Origin: Rallus limicola
Taxonomy: Eukaryota > Chordata > Aves > Gruiformes > Rallidae
NCBI GenBank assembly: GCA_022605955.1
Contig: JAKCOZ010000022.1
Coordinates: 1,054,001-1,118,000, forward strand
Reading direction: 5' to 3'
Length of the DNA stretch: 64,000 bases
The notes beneath the pieces are model-generated. The model ran no database searches. It saw only the letters and a program-made list of their open reading frames with translations, and was not told where the DNA came from. The translations under genes were made by a program, and so were the position numbers. Below are positions 22,640 through 35,218 of this stretch, piece after piece; within the stretch, counting starts at the first letter, position 1; each line of letters starts with the position of its first letter.

Positions 22640-23170
22640 ATTCAACGTTTTATTTGCCTGGGACACAGCTTATGAAGTTTTCTACAGCTGTCTTGACCTC
22701 GTCCGTGTCTCCTGCCCCTCTCATTTCCCTGGCCTCGGCGTTTGTCTCAGCAGGGCTTTTTAATCTATTTCTAGACCATTGATGGGAATGCTGAATAGCA
22801 ATCGGGCTTCCCATCGGAGACCCGGACACCCACTGAGCGCGCTCCCATTCTGCAGGGATTCCCCATTGATGGCTGTCGGCCTGCCAGCTCCCAGCCCCTT
22901 TAAGGTGTCTCTCTTGATGTTGCATTGTGCTAATTTTTAATCAGAATACTATATGGATTAAGTCACATGCCCGAACAGAGTCCAGGTCTATTATTTCTAT
23001 GCCGTAACCTTTATCAGCCAAACTTGTAATCTCTTCAAAGGATGACATCAGAGTTTGACAAGAGCTATTTTCCAGAAACTAGGCTGGCTGCATTAATTAT
23101 ATTCCCATCCTTTAATTCTTTACCAGCTGGATCCCACATCAGCTTTTCTATTATTACGCCTGAGATCAGT
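22640..23170 (-). mobile_element. Ancient CR1/L3-like LINE remnant with reverse-transcriptase motifs
   Basis: Translation of the minus strand gives degraded but recognisable RT blocks in the order expected for CR1-clade LINEs. The first, near 23080-23000, is ENSSCQTLMSSFEEIT, compared with the family's GKSCLTNLISFFDEVT-type motif. It is followed by SLADKGYGIEIIDLDS, the counterpart of the VDKG...YLDFSKAFD motif. Further along, near 22830-22800, SGSPMGS corresponds to the SGVPQGS motif. Frameshifts and stops are present. The divergence is far greater than in the other CR1 copies here, so the insertion is old. The segment is AT-richer than its surroundings. Confidence 0.72.
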
Positions 23171-23589
23171 GTTGCCCAGCTACGGATGAATCGGCTCCGA
23201 GCATCGCTCGCGTGAAGGAGCGCAAGGAGCTGTGCCATCCTACCGGGCTCCGCACCAGGGCAGGACAGGGAGCCACGCTGCCCTGGGTGGCTCTCCGTGC
23301 ATTTCGGAAGGGTTCAAGAGCGTCCCACGTTTCCAACCATGTTCCCTAAATGGAGGGCATGGGCACATACAGCAGATTAACTGCATCCAGCACCATAAGC
23401 TGGTCTGGTCAGAAACCATTCCAGGTTTGAGGGTTGTCTTGCGGTGTGTGTGGACACTCAGGTGCTGGGATGGTACCTCGGTCCACAGCCCAGCTCGATC
23501 CCAGGGCTCCAAGTGTACCATTGTTTCCCAGGGAAGAAGCCGGCTTCGCGCTTCCCTGCTGGATTCCTGCGGCTGGTAATCCCCTTCTG

Positions 23590-25480
23590 TCCCTGCAACG
23601 TCCCCCCGTCGCTCCGGGACAGCGCTGCAGCCCCGGGGCCGCGGTACCCTGCCCGGCCCGGAGCTTCAGCCGGGACGCGCCACGCTGCCCGGCTCCCGGA
23701 CGCCCTCCCCGGGTGTCCCGGTGCCTCACAGTGCCGCCGCTCGGCGAGCCGCTTCCCTCTCTCGGCTGGAGCAGCAGGACCCACGCCGCGGGTTTTGAAG
23801 CGGCTCTTGGCAGAGAGGAGACCCGCCGGCGGAGCGGTCCCCAGGGCCAGGCCCACTGGGGCAGAGCGGCAGGGCCAGCGGTGGCTGTGGCCGCCCTCCG
23901 CCCTGCGGCGCCCCGCCAGCCCCCGCCCCGGGCCGCGGGGTCCCCGAAGCGCGACCCTCTCCCTGCTCGGGGCTCGGCGGGCTCCCCCGGGCCGGGTCCC
24001 GGAGCCTCTCCGCCCTCGAGCGAGGCGCCGGCCCAGCCGGGGCTCTGCTGGGGTCGCCGGCGCCGCGTGCCCAGGGCTTCCGCGGGGCCCGAGGCCTCCA
24101 CCAACGGCAGGCGGGCCGGCCCTGAGCGAGCGCGGCCTCCCTGGCCGCGGGGCGCCCACCCCGCCCAGCCACCGCCCCCGGGGTCCGAGGGCCCCGCGGA
24201 GCCCGGGCACCGCCTACCCCCGGGCCGGGCCCGCTCCGCCCCCGCGGCCGGCCCGGCTGCCGGCGCGGGAGGCCGGTCCCGCAGTACCGGCCGGGGGCGC
24301 GGGGGGCGCGGCTGAGCCGCTCTCCCCGGCGCTGGGAGGCAGCGGCGCAGGCGGAGCGGAGCGGTGCGGGGCTCGCTGCTGCTCTCTCCCTGTCGCCGCC
24401 ACAAGCCCGCGGCCGCGGCCATGGGCGTCCCGGGCCGCCCGCTTTGTGCTGCCACCGCCCCGCCGCCGCCCGCCGCCCCGGGCCGCCGCTGCTGAGCCGC
24501 ATGGGCCGGGCCCCGCTCCGTCGCCGCCGCTGCTCCGTGCGGGTGAGTGAGAGAGCAAGCGAACGAGCGAGCGGGGAGGCGGCCCCGAGCCCAGGCCCTG
24601 CGCCGAGGCCGCGCCGGAGGCCGCTGCCGGGCGGGAGGGAGGGAGGCGCGGGGCCGCGCCGGGCGCCGCCGAGCCGGCGCTAGGCCGCCCTGGGCGCGGG
24701 GGGGGAGCGGGCGCCCGGCGGCGGCCCCGGGCCGGGCCGCGCCGCGGAGAGAGAGCGGGACCGGGGACGGCGGCGGCGGGCCCGCCCGGGTCGCCTCTCC
24801 CGAAGTTACCGGGGGCGGCGGGGGGCCCCGCTCGGCGCCCTGTCAGCGCCGGGGCTGCCCGCGGAGCCCGCCCCGTTCCGCGCCGCCTCCCACGGGGCAA
24901 CTTGGGGCGGCGGGGGCCCGGCCCGGCCCGGGGGCAGGGCTGCCGCTGCCCGGGGCCGTGAGCCGGAGGTATGCGTGTTGGCCGCCCCCCCCCCCAACCC
25001 CTACCGCCGCCGCCCCGTACGCGGAGAGAAGCGGCCGGGCTCCTCGCTCGTCCCCGCCGGCTCCGGCCGGCGCTCACCCGCTCTTGGCGGGCACCCCGCG
25101 GGGCTTCCCCCCGGCCGGGGCGAGCAGCGAGCGCCGCCTCGCTGCAACAATGACCGGCGTGGCCGTGGGGCCGCTGCCCGGGGCCGAGGGGGCTGCCCCG
25201 CGGGCTGGCCGCACCCGGGCAGGGGTAACTGCGGCCCTTCGCCGGGCAGGCGGGTGCGAGCCCAGCGCCTGTGCCCCTCACCAGGGCGAAAGCCTGGCCC
25301 CCAGCGCGGGGCAGCAGCCGCATGTGCCGGGTGCCGAAGGCTGGGTGCGAGGGCGGCGCTGGCTGCTCGGCGCAGGCCGGGCACGCTCCCGAGCTCGTTG
25401 GGGCCGTTTCGCTGTGCGTGAGTGGGCCGTGAGGGTGGACAGGGCTCGGGCAGCGGCCTTCGGTCCAGCCGGGGAGAAGG
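23590..25480 (+). promoter_or_regulatory. AXIN1 CpG-island promoter
   Basis: Nearly 1.9 kb of extreme GC content with abundant CpG, ending about 1.2 kb upstream of the AXIN1 first coding exon. It contains GC-box-like runs and no TATA box. Long open frames on both strands here are a by-product of composition. A strong splice donor inside the island (GTGAGT, 24543) points to a non-coding first exon. Confidence 0.7.
24340..24542 (+). other. AXIN1: Probable non-coding first exon of AXIN1 (5' end estimated)
   Basis: The segment ends at CGTGCGG|GTGAGT (donor GT at 24543) within the CpG island. The next coding-gene exon begins with a canonical acceptor at 26684, inside the AXIN1 5' UTR. The start coordinate is only a guess because no core-promoter element fixes it. 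If correct, intron 1 is about 2.1 kb. Confidence 0.35.
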
Positions 25481-26683
25481 AAAGGGGGGCGGGATGGTAG
25501 AGCATCCCAAAGCCGTTCTCGTTGTGGTAGGGGGAGAGCTCTGGGTGGGAGGCCCAGCTAAGATGTATCTTCCCTGGTGTGTTTTCACGTGCAATTAAGT
25601 CCATCCGGTGCAAGGAGTACTTGGTCGGGCAGCTGGTGCTCTGCAGGGCTGGGGGCTCCTGGCTGATGCTCTCCTGTAAACTAGGCCTTTAAATGATTAA
25701 GTTACCTTGTCTAGTAGCAGAAGTGTTGGCCCCAGCACTGCCCTTTCCCTCTTCCCTGCACCTCCCATCCTCCATATTGACTTGCTGCTCTTCTTTAAAG
25801 ACGTTGTACTCGATCGGATTTCCTTCTCGAGGTGGCTTTCTCATCTTCCTTTGATGACCTGAAATCTTCCCAGGCTTGTAGCGTGCTATGTCATTAGCAT
25901 AAATAAACCCTGTTCTCAGTGGCCTGTCCATGAGAACCGGTGCCAGAACTGAGCTCCCGTGCTAGCATGCCCGTTTGAAGCAGGAATGCAGTCCAGATGC
26001 CCAAAACACTGGGGTCAACGATGCATCTGGATTCCCCTACAGCTCGACAGGGCAGCGTGGCGTGTTTCTGAAATGCAGAGATTTGTGAGGAATGCAGTGC
26101 TGGTATGTCACTTGCGCGTACGAAGCCACCTGTGTTTGATTTAGGTGCAGTCTTGCTTTTGTGACTAACTGGATATTCCTTCAGAATATTTTTCACAAGC
26201 ATTAAATTCCTCTTCGGGCATGAGAACTGCCAATGTCAGTAGCTGGATCAAAATGCGCTGCCTTGTATGAGCTGGTATGTGTGCTGTGCAGGGGAGGTCA
26301 TGGCTGCACAAAAGATGGCACCTGGCCTGTGGCATTGTGTGGTACCCCAGCGTAGATCTCTGGGATGTGGGGACTGGCAGATCCCAAGGTCCTGTAAAAA
26401 ACAAAACAAAACAAAGCAACCCACCGATGCTGGGATATTTGGCACTGTTTTGGTGTGGGACCAGCTGTAACAGTGATGCCGAATGCTGGATGTAAAGCTT
26501 TGGGATGTTCTGTAACTTATTTTTAGAGTATACCTGGTTTGAACCCAGTTCTGTGCTCTCCAAAGTCAATGAGAGCTTTGCCATTGATTCTGCTGAAAAA
26601 GAGGCAGAGCAGGACCAGTGGTTTGTGGTCCTAGAGCGTTGACATGCAGCAATACTCATCTGTTTGTTTCTCATCTGTTTCAG
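24543..26683 (+). other. AXIN1 intron 1 (inferred)
   Basis: The first part is CpG island; the rest is ordinary unique sequence. It contains a short A4C-type simple repeat (about 26398-26416). It ends in tcatctgtttcag at 26683. I see no gene or named repeat in the non-island part. Confidence 0.4.
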
Positions 26684-26777
26684 CTGAACAGCCCTGTTCA
26701 CCTTGGAGCTACAAATTTCGGTGATTTGAGATTTCGGCTCACCCCCTGCTGCTCCTGCACAAACAAACGCCGGAAAA
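26684..26777 (+). other. AXIN1: AXIN1 5' UTR segment in exon 2
   Basis: 94 nt between the acceptor at 26683 and the start codon. A TGA in frame with the AXIN1 ATG lies at 26727-26729, so translation cannot begin further upstream in this frame. Confidence 0.8.
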
Positions 26778-27655
26778 ATGAACATCCAGGGGAAAGGCTT
26801 CCCCTTGGACCTTGGGGGAAGCTTCACTGAAGATGCTCCGAGGCCACCAGTTCCTGGTGAGGAGGGAGAGCTCGTGTCCACAGATCCAAGGCCAGTTAGC
26901 CATGGTTTCTACTCCAGTAAAAGCGATGTGGTTAGAAATGAGACATCCACGGCGACACCGAGGCGCTCCGATTTGGATTTGGGGTACGAGCCTGAGGGGA
27001 GTGCTTCGCCCACTCCACCTTACCTGAAGTGGGCAGAGTCTCTGCACTCCTTGCTGGATGATCAAGATGGTATCAACCTCTTCAGGACTTTCCTTAAACA
27101 GGAGGACTGTGCGGATTTGCTGGACTTCTGGTTTGCCTGCAGCGGCTTCAGGAAGCTGGAGCCGTGCACATCTAACGAGGAAAAAAGACTCAAGCTGGCA
27201 AAAGCCATTTACAAAAAATACATCCTCGACAACAATGGCATTGTGTCCCGGCAGATCAAACCAGCCACAAAAAGCTTCATCAAAGACTGTGTTGTAAAGC
27301 TGCAGATTGACCCTGACATGTTTGACCAGGCCCAAACAGAGATTCAGTGCATGATAGAAGACAATACATACCCTTTGTTCCTTAAGTCGGATATTTATTT
27401 GGAATACACAAGGACAGGTGGGGAAAGTCCAAAAATTTACAGCGATCCGAGCTCGGGGTCTGGGACAGGCAAAGGGCTGCCCGGTTATCTGCCAACTCTG
27501 AACGAGGACGAGGAGTGGAAATGTGACCAAGAGGCCGAGCCCGAGGCCAGCCGGGACTCAGCACCTTCCAGCAGGCTCACGCAGAAGCTGCTTCTGGAGA
27601 CGGCCACCCAGCGCGCCGCCTCAGCTCGGCGCTACAGCGAGGGGAGGGAGTTCAG
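26778..27655 (+). CDS. AXIN1: AXIN1 first coding exon (partial gene; residues 1-292 plus two bases)
   Basis: Axin-1 is the scaffold of the cytoplasmic beta-catenin destruction complex (with APC, GSK3 and CK1) and limits Wnt signalling. The frame starts [16 protein letters not shown] in a good context (A at -3). RPPVPGEEG at residues 22-30 is the tankyrase-binding motif, and a second Arg-rich segment ([13 protein letters not shown], 62-74) fits the other tankyrase contact region. The RGS domain, which binds APC SAMP repeats, spans about residues 88-211 ([15 protein letters not shown] through [12 protein letters not shown]) and is complete. The exon ends after REF with AG|GTGGGT, splitting an Arg codon (phase 2). 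That fits human axin, where REFR is followed by YGSWREP. The GSK3, beta-catenin and DIX parts are encoded beyond the window. Confidence 0.97.
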
Positions 27656-30600
27656 GTGGGTGAGCGCTGCGTCTCTTCCGTGGCAGGTCTCTGGGAAAGG
27701 GATGTGGAAGCGGCCGCAGGGGTGATGGGAAGCTTCAGAGGCCCTTGGGTGGTGGGGGGTGCCTGGAGACAGGGGAGCGTCCGTGTCGATGTGGGATGGT
27801 GTCGCGCAGGCGGTGTGGTGGAATGTGAAAGAAGTTGTGGGTTATTCTAAAGGGTGTCTGATTGCTCCTGATCACCCCTTTCCTGGGGAACGCACAGTCA
27901 ACTGTGGTCTTGGAGGTTGGTGGGCAGAGCTGTGGACGGGCCTCCTACCTGTGCAGGTGGTCGAGCAAGCTGCAGTTTCAGGCTGGCTGTTGCCAGCGGA
28001 AGGTCAGTGTTGAGGTACAGGTACTGCTTGTGGTAAAACTGCTCTGTGTGAGCACGCTAGGAAATCATGACAAGCTGCAACCTGAGGCTGCAGGAGGTCT
28101 CACAGGAGATATCCCAACCTCTGTGATGTTGGCATGTCTCAAATGGGGCTCCCTGGTAACGGTACGGCTTTGCACCTGGGCTTCTCAGCACTGGGTTGTG
28201 GCAGTGCCAAGGTCAGAATTGCTGAATCCAGTTAAAAGTGTTCCCTGCTGCAGCTTTTCCCTTCATCAAAGTGATTGCTGCGGGGTTTTTTTTAACTGGA
28301 GGAGTTGCACAGTTTTTGCAGCCTGTTTTTTTTCTGGGTCCCCCACCCACTTCCAGCCAACATGGATTTTGAAACTTGCTGAGAGCTCAGTTAAAATTCC
28401 AGACAATTAACTTAGCAGGGAGCTCTCTGGGATCAATAAGCGTGTGTGTGTCTAACCCTTGCTGAATCAACAGAACCCGGCCAGAACACATTCCTCCTAC
28501 TTTTTTTTTTTTTTTCCCCTTTTCTTTTTTTAATAAAATCTCCTTGTTTTAAGACCTGCTTAGGCTAAAATCTGACGCTTTGTGAAGATTACGAAATGAA
28601 GTAGCTGAACTGTCCTCTTCAAAGCCGCCTGCCTTATGAAAAGCATTTCTGTGTTTAATCTGCCTGGGCCATCCCTTCAGGCTGGCAGCTGGAGACACAT
28701 CCCGCCCCGCACAAGGTCTCGGCGCCGTTCAGCTGGCGAAATGTTTTTGGTTTGATTCTTGTTTTCATACAGATTTTGAGGAGGGGGATGTTGCATGTGA
28801 GACTCTCAGAGGGGAAAGAAGAAAAAAAATAAAGGAAGGGGGGGAATTCATGTGGATTCATGCTGTTTTAATCAGGAGTCGGAAAAACAAAATCCCACGA
28901 TCCTGGGACTTTCCTGGGGAGTTAATAAAAACCTCGAACGTTTTGGTAGGTGTGTTTCAGGGAGCAGTCGGGTGCTTGCTGTAAGAGAGGGATTAGAAAA
29001 GTCTGCAATTGAAGTATTTTTTGTTTAAGCACCAATGGCTTCAAGATTGTACATTGCTTGGTTGAGGTTCAGCTGCGTTTGGTTTCCTTACTGGAGCAGG
29101 TAGCAGAACCCTGCGTTCAACACCACATGCCTCAGCTCCAGCTTCCCCAAAAAAACATGCTTTACCCATTACCTGAACATATCTGTGCCACATCTTAACC
29201 AGGTTAGAAACGGGCCATGAAGTAGAAGTGTTACGGAGCAGACTTCCTTGGTCATGGGCATTTTCCTACCAGATTGGAAGAAGGTGAAATAAATCTTTAC
29301 CTGGGGGATGGAGGTCAGGAACAAATTGTTAATTGGTAGTGCCCAACAGCCTGTCATTGTGGCTGCTGCTGATGCTCCGGGGACCTGTCGGGTCGGGAGC
29401 CACGGAAGCACTTACTGTTCTCTCCAGAGCAGGAGTTGCTTCTTGGCCTGGAGTAGAAGTGATTTCTTCTAGTTAGTTTTTTTAATGCGGATATGTTAGC
29501 TCTAGCGGCATCCAGAGTGTGGCTGTGGAAGATGCTGCCAGACTGCATAATCTCTGCGGGTTTTTTTATTCTCAAAAATCTGCTGAGACACTAATTTATG
29601 AGGCGATTGTTCCTCTTTGTGCAAGACCTTGTGGTTGAATTAACTTACGGCCTGGGTACTGTATAGCAATAGCTGTCTCGAATAAGCTGGTTTTTAAGCT
29701 GTGGCATCTTTATCCTGCAGACTTTTTTTTCCCCTTCGTTTACTTTTGCAGACAAGTAGGTGCAGTGGCAGCTGCGGAGCTGTGTGCAGCAGGATGCCAC
29801 GGCTGTGTGTGGTGTTTGAAGGCTGCGGCCCAAATTATCTTGAACCACCAATTTTAATTTTTTTTTGTTGTTGCATATGTGTGAAAGAATTTCTCATTTC
29901 TGTTCTTGAGGGAATGTTGAAACGAGCTGGTTTGCAGTATATCTGAGGGCTTGTTTAATCTTCCCGAGATTTGAGCTTCTATTCCTCAGCTTCCATGGAA
30001 ACCCTAAATAAAGAGGAATCCAGCAAATGCAATGGAAGTATTTCTCTGTTAGCAAATGAGCATCTTGAATTGGCTCCAAATTTTTCTGCAGCGGAAAGTT
30101 CATAAATCTTGACATGGTGGCTCTGCTCTCAGGAGAGCAGATGTGAAACACTCCTCAGACGGCCGAAGGCGGCCTGTTCTTAACTGCTGGGCAGTTGGAG
30201 GTGTGCAGATGTGTATGGGAGAACATCCCAGAGCCAGGAGCAGCAGCGTTACCCACTGTGGTTTTGTATGTGTAGGAAAAGGCCAATAGTCATTATAGTT
30301 AGGCTCCTGCAAATTAATTGGACATTGGTTATGGATCAGTGAACTTCAAAGAGGGTAACCCCCGAAGATCTCGGGCATTAACTGGCAGCTTCCGAAAGTG
30401 ACACTAAAATGGTTGTGAGGGTGGCTCAATCATTCATTAACCTTCCTCTGACACGCCGGGATGGCGTTCCTTGGCCTTGAAGAGCAGAAATTAAACCCGT
30501 GCCTGAAAGCCGCCTGCAGCCTGTTTTTTCCAGCGCTCCAGGAAAACAGCAGTGCCTTCAAAAGCTGGGAGCCTGGCATTGGGTGGGGAAAGTGGCAGCG

Positions 30601-33600
30601 TGCCTTTTGTTGGAGCGGGTTTCTCTTGCTGTCTCTCTGGCTTCGCATCAGAAGGGGGGCTCCCTTCCCACTCCCAGAGCTCCCAGCCCTCGCCATGCTG
30701 GAATGCCAGAGGTGTGTGTGCTGTGAGGAGCTCTGCACATTCATCCAGCAAGCGGGGAGGTGGGGTGGTTCTATCAACCAGTTGTTTCAGGTTTTGACCT
30801 GTGTTGTGAAGCACACAACATGTTGAAAAAGAGACCTGGGGGTGGTGATGACAGGACACATGGTGGTAGGTAGGGTCTCCAGTGGTGGTGGAGCTGAGAA
30901 GCATTGAGGGAGAACACTTTCCCAACAGGGGCTCTGAGGTATGTGTGGTTTGGGGTTTTGTAATGGAAGCTGCGTACATGATCTAAGCTTTAATCTCACC
31001 AGGCTCGTGGTATTTCACAAGTGTTGGTGGCTCAAATGAAGGGGGTGGGTGACGTGGTTCTCTGACAGGTCTGGTAGAAGCCACCTGCAGAGTCTTTATG
31101 CTTATCCTTATGCCCATGTACTGGTGGCTTCCCTGGACACAAGAGAGCTGCTCTTCCTAAAAGATACAGCCAGCACTTCTCTGTAACTGGGTGAGCAAGG
31201 GGAGAAGCAACTGAAGGGGCTTTTGGAGGGACTGGACAGTCTCTGGGCTGAGACAAGTGCAGTGATGAACTCCATAGAGAGGAGCGGCATGGGGAAGGAG
31301 CTGGTTCAGGGAAGGTGTGGAATCTCCCCATGTCAGCAGTCCAGCCTTCAGAAGCCAAGCCTGCATCACAAAGAAGCTAAAATTTAACTGGCAGGCCTGA
31401 TTTTGAGGTTTGCCACTCCGTTTGTAATTAAACATTAAATTGCACACTTCCGACTTGAGACTCTGCGGTGGAGGAATCAGGGCTAATTGTACCGAACGGG
31501 TGGAAAACTGGGAATGCGAGATCACAGGCACTGATGCAGGAGCTCCAGGAGGGAGGTGGGTTGCTGGAAAGCAGCAGCTACTGAATATGAAGAGCATAAA
31601 ACTCACGTAAAGGTGGAAAGAGAAATTTTAGACGCTTGACTTGAATTAAAATTTCCAGCACTTGTACTCGATGCAGCCCTGTTTGTCGTTGGTGGCTGTT
31701 TCTAGATGTGAAGAAAGAGCGTTACAGAGGGATGGTTTTGGGTCTGGAGAGGAGGGAGTGAGCCTCATGAGGTTGGGGGCTGATGCTGAAAGCGCTGAGT
31801 GACAGTTTAGTGAGCTGCAGGTTACAGGAGACAAAGACTGATGGGGCTTTGCACAGAAGTTCTGCCAGCCTTTTTAATACATTGTGAAGCTTCGGCAGGG
31901 AAATGCTTACATTAATGGTGTAACATATTGATACTGGTGGGTGCCAAGTTTTAAAATGGATTTTATTTGAGGAATAGCTTCTGTGCCCATAGCTTTGCCT
32001 CGACACAAATCAAGATGAAGAAGGGGTCTCTTTGGGTACGGATCAGTGCTTTGGCTTCTTTGCAAAGTCAGGTAGTTAAGGTTTTAGCACTCTTGTGCTA
32101 AATGGATGGCATTTTCTCCCCTCCTCCAGCCAACAGCTACCTTAATTTGTTGTGATTGAGTTTAATGTGGGGGTCACAGACTCCATGCAAGCATGAAAGA
32201 GGGGTTATATCCCCCTTTTTTGGTGCTGGGGGGTCAGGTTGGACATGACAGGAAAAATAGTCTTTGTGAGGAGCATGGAGGTGGGGTCGGCAGAGACGAG
32301 GGGATCTCTACCTGGGGAGTGGGGGGCTTTATCACTGGGTTAGAGCCACGGCCCATCTAGGCTGGAGCTAGCGATGGTCCTGTCCTGACATGTGTTTACA
32401 ATGATGGCATGGATCCTGAAATACTACATTGTTTAAAACCCAGTCTGGAAGTTCAGTTGGTTTTGGTCTCTGCTCTGAAAGGCTGGCTGGGAGCTGAGCT
32501 GGTCCCAGGACATAGAGCAGTGCACCCAGGAGTTGGGCCACGGGCTGGGTACACCTTGGTTTTGATCTGCCGTTCAACTTGGCTTTATGTTTTAAGAGTT
32601 CCTTTGTTGGTGTTATAATGGACTAATCCCTTGAATAATTAGTTACCATCGGACGTTTTAAAAATGCCTGCCTCTTGGATGCTTTCCTTGAATAGTCTGT
32701 TAGATCCTGGATTTATTAACTACTGAGACAGGCTGTGAAATCCTGTTATGCCAGGCTTTCGTGGTGGAAAAGGAACTGAGAAGGGTGCAGGGGAAGAAAC
32801 ACACTGGTCTCCTCTTAGGGTAATGCAGTGGACTTTTCCCCCTTCCCAAAACATGCAAGAAGTCATCTGTGCCTGCCAGGCTGGGCTGCTGGCTGCTGGC
32901 GCACGCCGCGGTCCTGGGTCAACCCTAGGCTTGGGCCTTGAGAAGATGCTGTGAGAAATTGCAGCACTGTGGCTGCATGGTGCAAGGCCGGTCCATCCGA
33001 AAATTAATCATGTCTGTGACTTTATTAGAATCGGTGGAGAAACCTGGTTTTGGAGGTTGGCTTTACGTGTTGTGCAGGGAAAAAAAATCAGAACGGAGGT
33101 GGTGATATCCTAAATCAGTTCCTGGAAACATCATTGGATTATTTGGCTCATCCTTAAATCCATTAAGCAAATTAGAGTTAATCAGTCAAATAAAAGAAGG
33201 AAGATCTGTTGCAGGGCCCTGTCTTTTGAGCCACATGCAGAAGCTGTAGTAATATTTTAATTTTCCGTCTGTCAGTGAATGCATTCAATCACTTCACTTC
33301 CTTATGCGAAGGATTTGAAATTAGAAACTGAGGTTAATTATCTGCATTAAATGAAATATGTGAAGCCCACAAAAGCAGAAACCTTCACGATTTGGTATGG
33401 TCGGTTAAGCTAGGCAGGCTGTTTCAGGAGGAGAGGGGTTATTTTCTTCCCTGGTTTTGTTCCGATTGAAGGGTTTTAGTCACAGTAATTGAAATGATTA
33501 AAAAGTCAAATTGCTGGTGATTATAATTCTGAGCATCTTTCTGAGAAGATCTGACACTGGGTTGAGAGCAGGAGCTTGCTCTGCCTGATGGTATGGTGCA

Positions 33601-34189
33601 GCCAGTGTTGTCCTGCCCTGTCCCAGCCTGGGTGAGGCCGTTCTCCTTGGTGTCCTGTTACTAACCTCTTCCAGGGCAATGGGATGTCATAGCTCGGCTG
33701 CTGGGTTATTGGGGGTCATCTGGAAGTGGAACCACATCAAAGGAGAGCTATGATTTTGAGCCCATCAGAAATAAAACAGGTCCACCACTATCCATCCTAA
33801 GGCCAGTAATTAGCCAATTGCTGCCCACTTCATTTGGAAGTGCGGCTTCAGACCCTTCAGTCCTCTTGGAAATACACCATCTCCAGCAGCCAGTGGGCTT
33901 TGGGGCCATTTGTTTGTTCAAAGGCTCAGTTTTTTCCTACAGCTGCAGTTACGCACATGGTTCAGGTCTGGGCTGCTGTGAGGGCTTCAGGAATACCTGG
34001 CTCCAGGCACTTCAGGAAAGGTCTGGCTCTCCAGAAACACATGTCACCCTGTTCTCTGCTGTGTGCTGGAACGCACTGCTTTGCCTGAAGTCACACTCAG
34101 AAGTTCCATCTTATCAGGGCATGCTTGGGTGTAAAGGCAAAACCATCATTAATTTGCAGCCCTGGTCAGGGCAACAAAGCTGAGGAAGT
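27656..34189 (+). other. AXIN1 intron 2, first part
   Basis: No exon with AXIN1 or other homology. Contains a T15 run (28501-28515) followed by an AATAAA-type motif and some AT-rich unique DNA, including 33010-33560. Open frames are short and unremarkable. Confidence 0.7.
33010..33560. promoter_or_regulatory. Candidate conserved non-coding element in AXIN1 intron 2
   Basis: AT-rich unique sequence with clustered homeodomain-like cores (ATTAATCATG at about 33003, GTTAATCAG at about 33176, GTTAATTATC at about 33332). It shows no repeat signature and no coding potential. The call is compositional only. Confidence 0.25.
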
Positions 34190-35218
34190 GTGGGATGGAC
34201 GAGTGGGCAGTGAGGTGGACTGGGAACGGGCTGTCAGGCTGATCTCAGAGAGTGCTGATCAGTGGAGCACAGTCTGGCTGGGGATCTGTGACTAGTGGTG
34301 TTCCCCAGAGCTCGGTGTTGGCTCCGGTCTTGTTTAACGCCTTCATCAGTTGGCCTCAATGAGGGAATAGTGTCTCCCCCTCAGCACGTACACCGATGAT
34401 ACAGAGCTGGGAGGAGTGGCTGACATGCAGTAACACTGTGCTGCCGTTCAGTGAGGCCTGGACAGGCTGGAGAGCTGGGCAGGGAGAAACCAGATGGGGT
34501 TTAATACAAGCAAATGTAGAGTCTTGCACCTGGGAAGGAATAACTGCTTGTATCAGTACAGGCTGGGGGTGACCTGCTGGAGAGGAGCACTGTGGAGAAG
34601 GACCTGGGCGTCCTGGTGAGGGACAGGGTGGCCATGAGCCAGCAGTGTGCCCTGATGGCCAAGAAGGCCGATGGGATCCTGGGGGGCATCAAAAGGAGTG
34701 TGGCCAGCAGGTCACAGGAGGTGATCCTCCCCCTCTACTGTGCCCTGGTCAGGCCCCACCTGGAGTGTTGTGTCCAGTTCTGTGGAGGCTACGGGGATGA
34801 TTAAAGGCCTGCAGCATCTCCCCTATGGGGATAGACTGAAAGAACTGGGGCTGTTCAGCCTTGAGAGAAGGAAACTGAGAGGGGAACTGATCAATGTTTA
34901 TCAATAGCTGAAGGGTGGGACACAGGGGGAAATGGGCAGCCTCTTTTCTATGGTCTGTGAGGACAGGACAAGGGGCGATGCCCTCAAGTTGGAGCACAGG
35001 AAGTTCTGCACCAATATGCAGGAGGACCTCTTCCCAGTGAGGGTGATGGAGCCCTGGGACAGGCTGCCCAGAGGGGTGTGGAGTCTCCTTCTCTGGAGAT
35101 ACTCAAGACCCATCTGGACACCAACCTGTGTGACCTGTCCTAGGGACGCTGCTTTGGCAGGGGGTTGGACTCCATGAGCTCTGGAGGTCCCTTCAAACCC
35201 CTACAATTCTGTGCATCT
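34190..35218 (+). mobile_element. CR1 LINE, 5'-truncated, about 1 kb
   Basis: The longest CR1 copy in the window. It contains the RT C-terminal region: 'gtggtgttccccagagctcg' near 34295 encodes the SGVPQ-type motif. The open piece at 34592-34804 reads [21 protein letters not shown] and continues through the ADGILGGIKRS and [16 protein letters not shown] blocks typical of CR1 ORF2. The 3' UTR part ('ggttggactccatgagctct') leads to the tail near 35205 (attctgtgcatctgtg). Several stops and frameshifts show that it is inactive. Confidence 0.95.

Noticed and set aside
23409..25500. Long open frames on both strands in the AXIN1 CpG island (up to about 370 codons)
   Set aside because: Extreme GC content removes stop codons. 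The products are low-complexity Ala/Arg/Gly/Pro strings with no homology.
26739..27530. 263-codon minus-strand frame antisense to the AXIN1 coding exon
   Set aside because: It is the mirror of a conserved coding exon. The + strand frame encodes the RGS domain and explains the openness.
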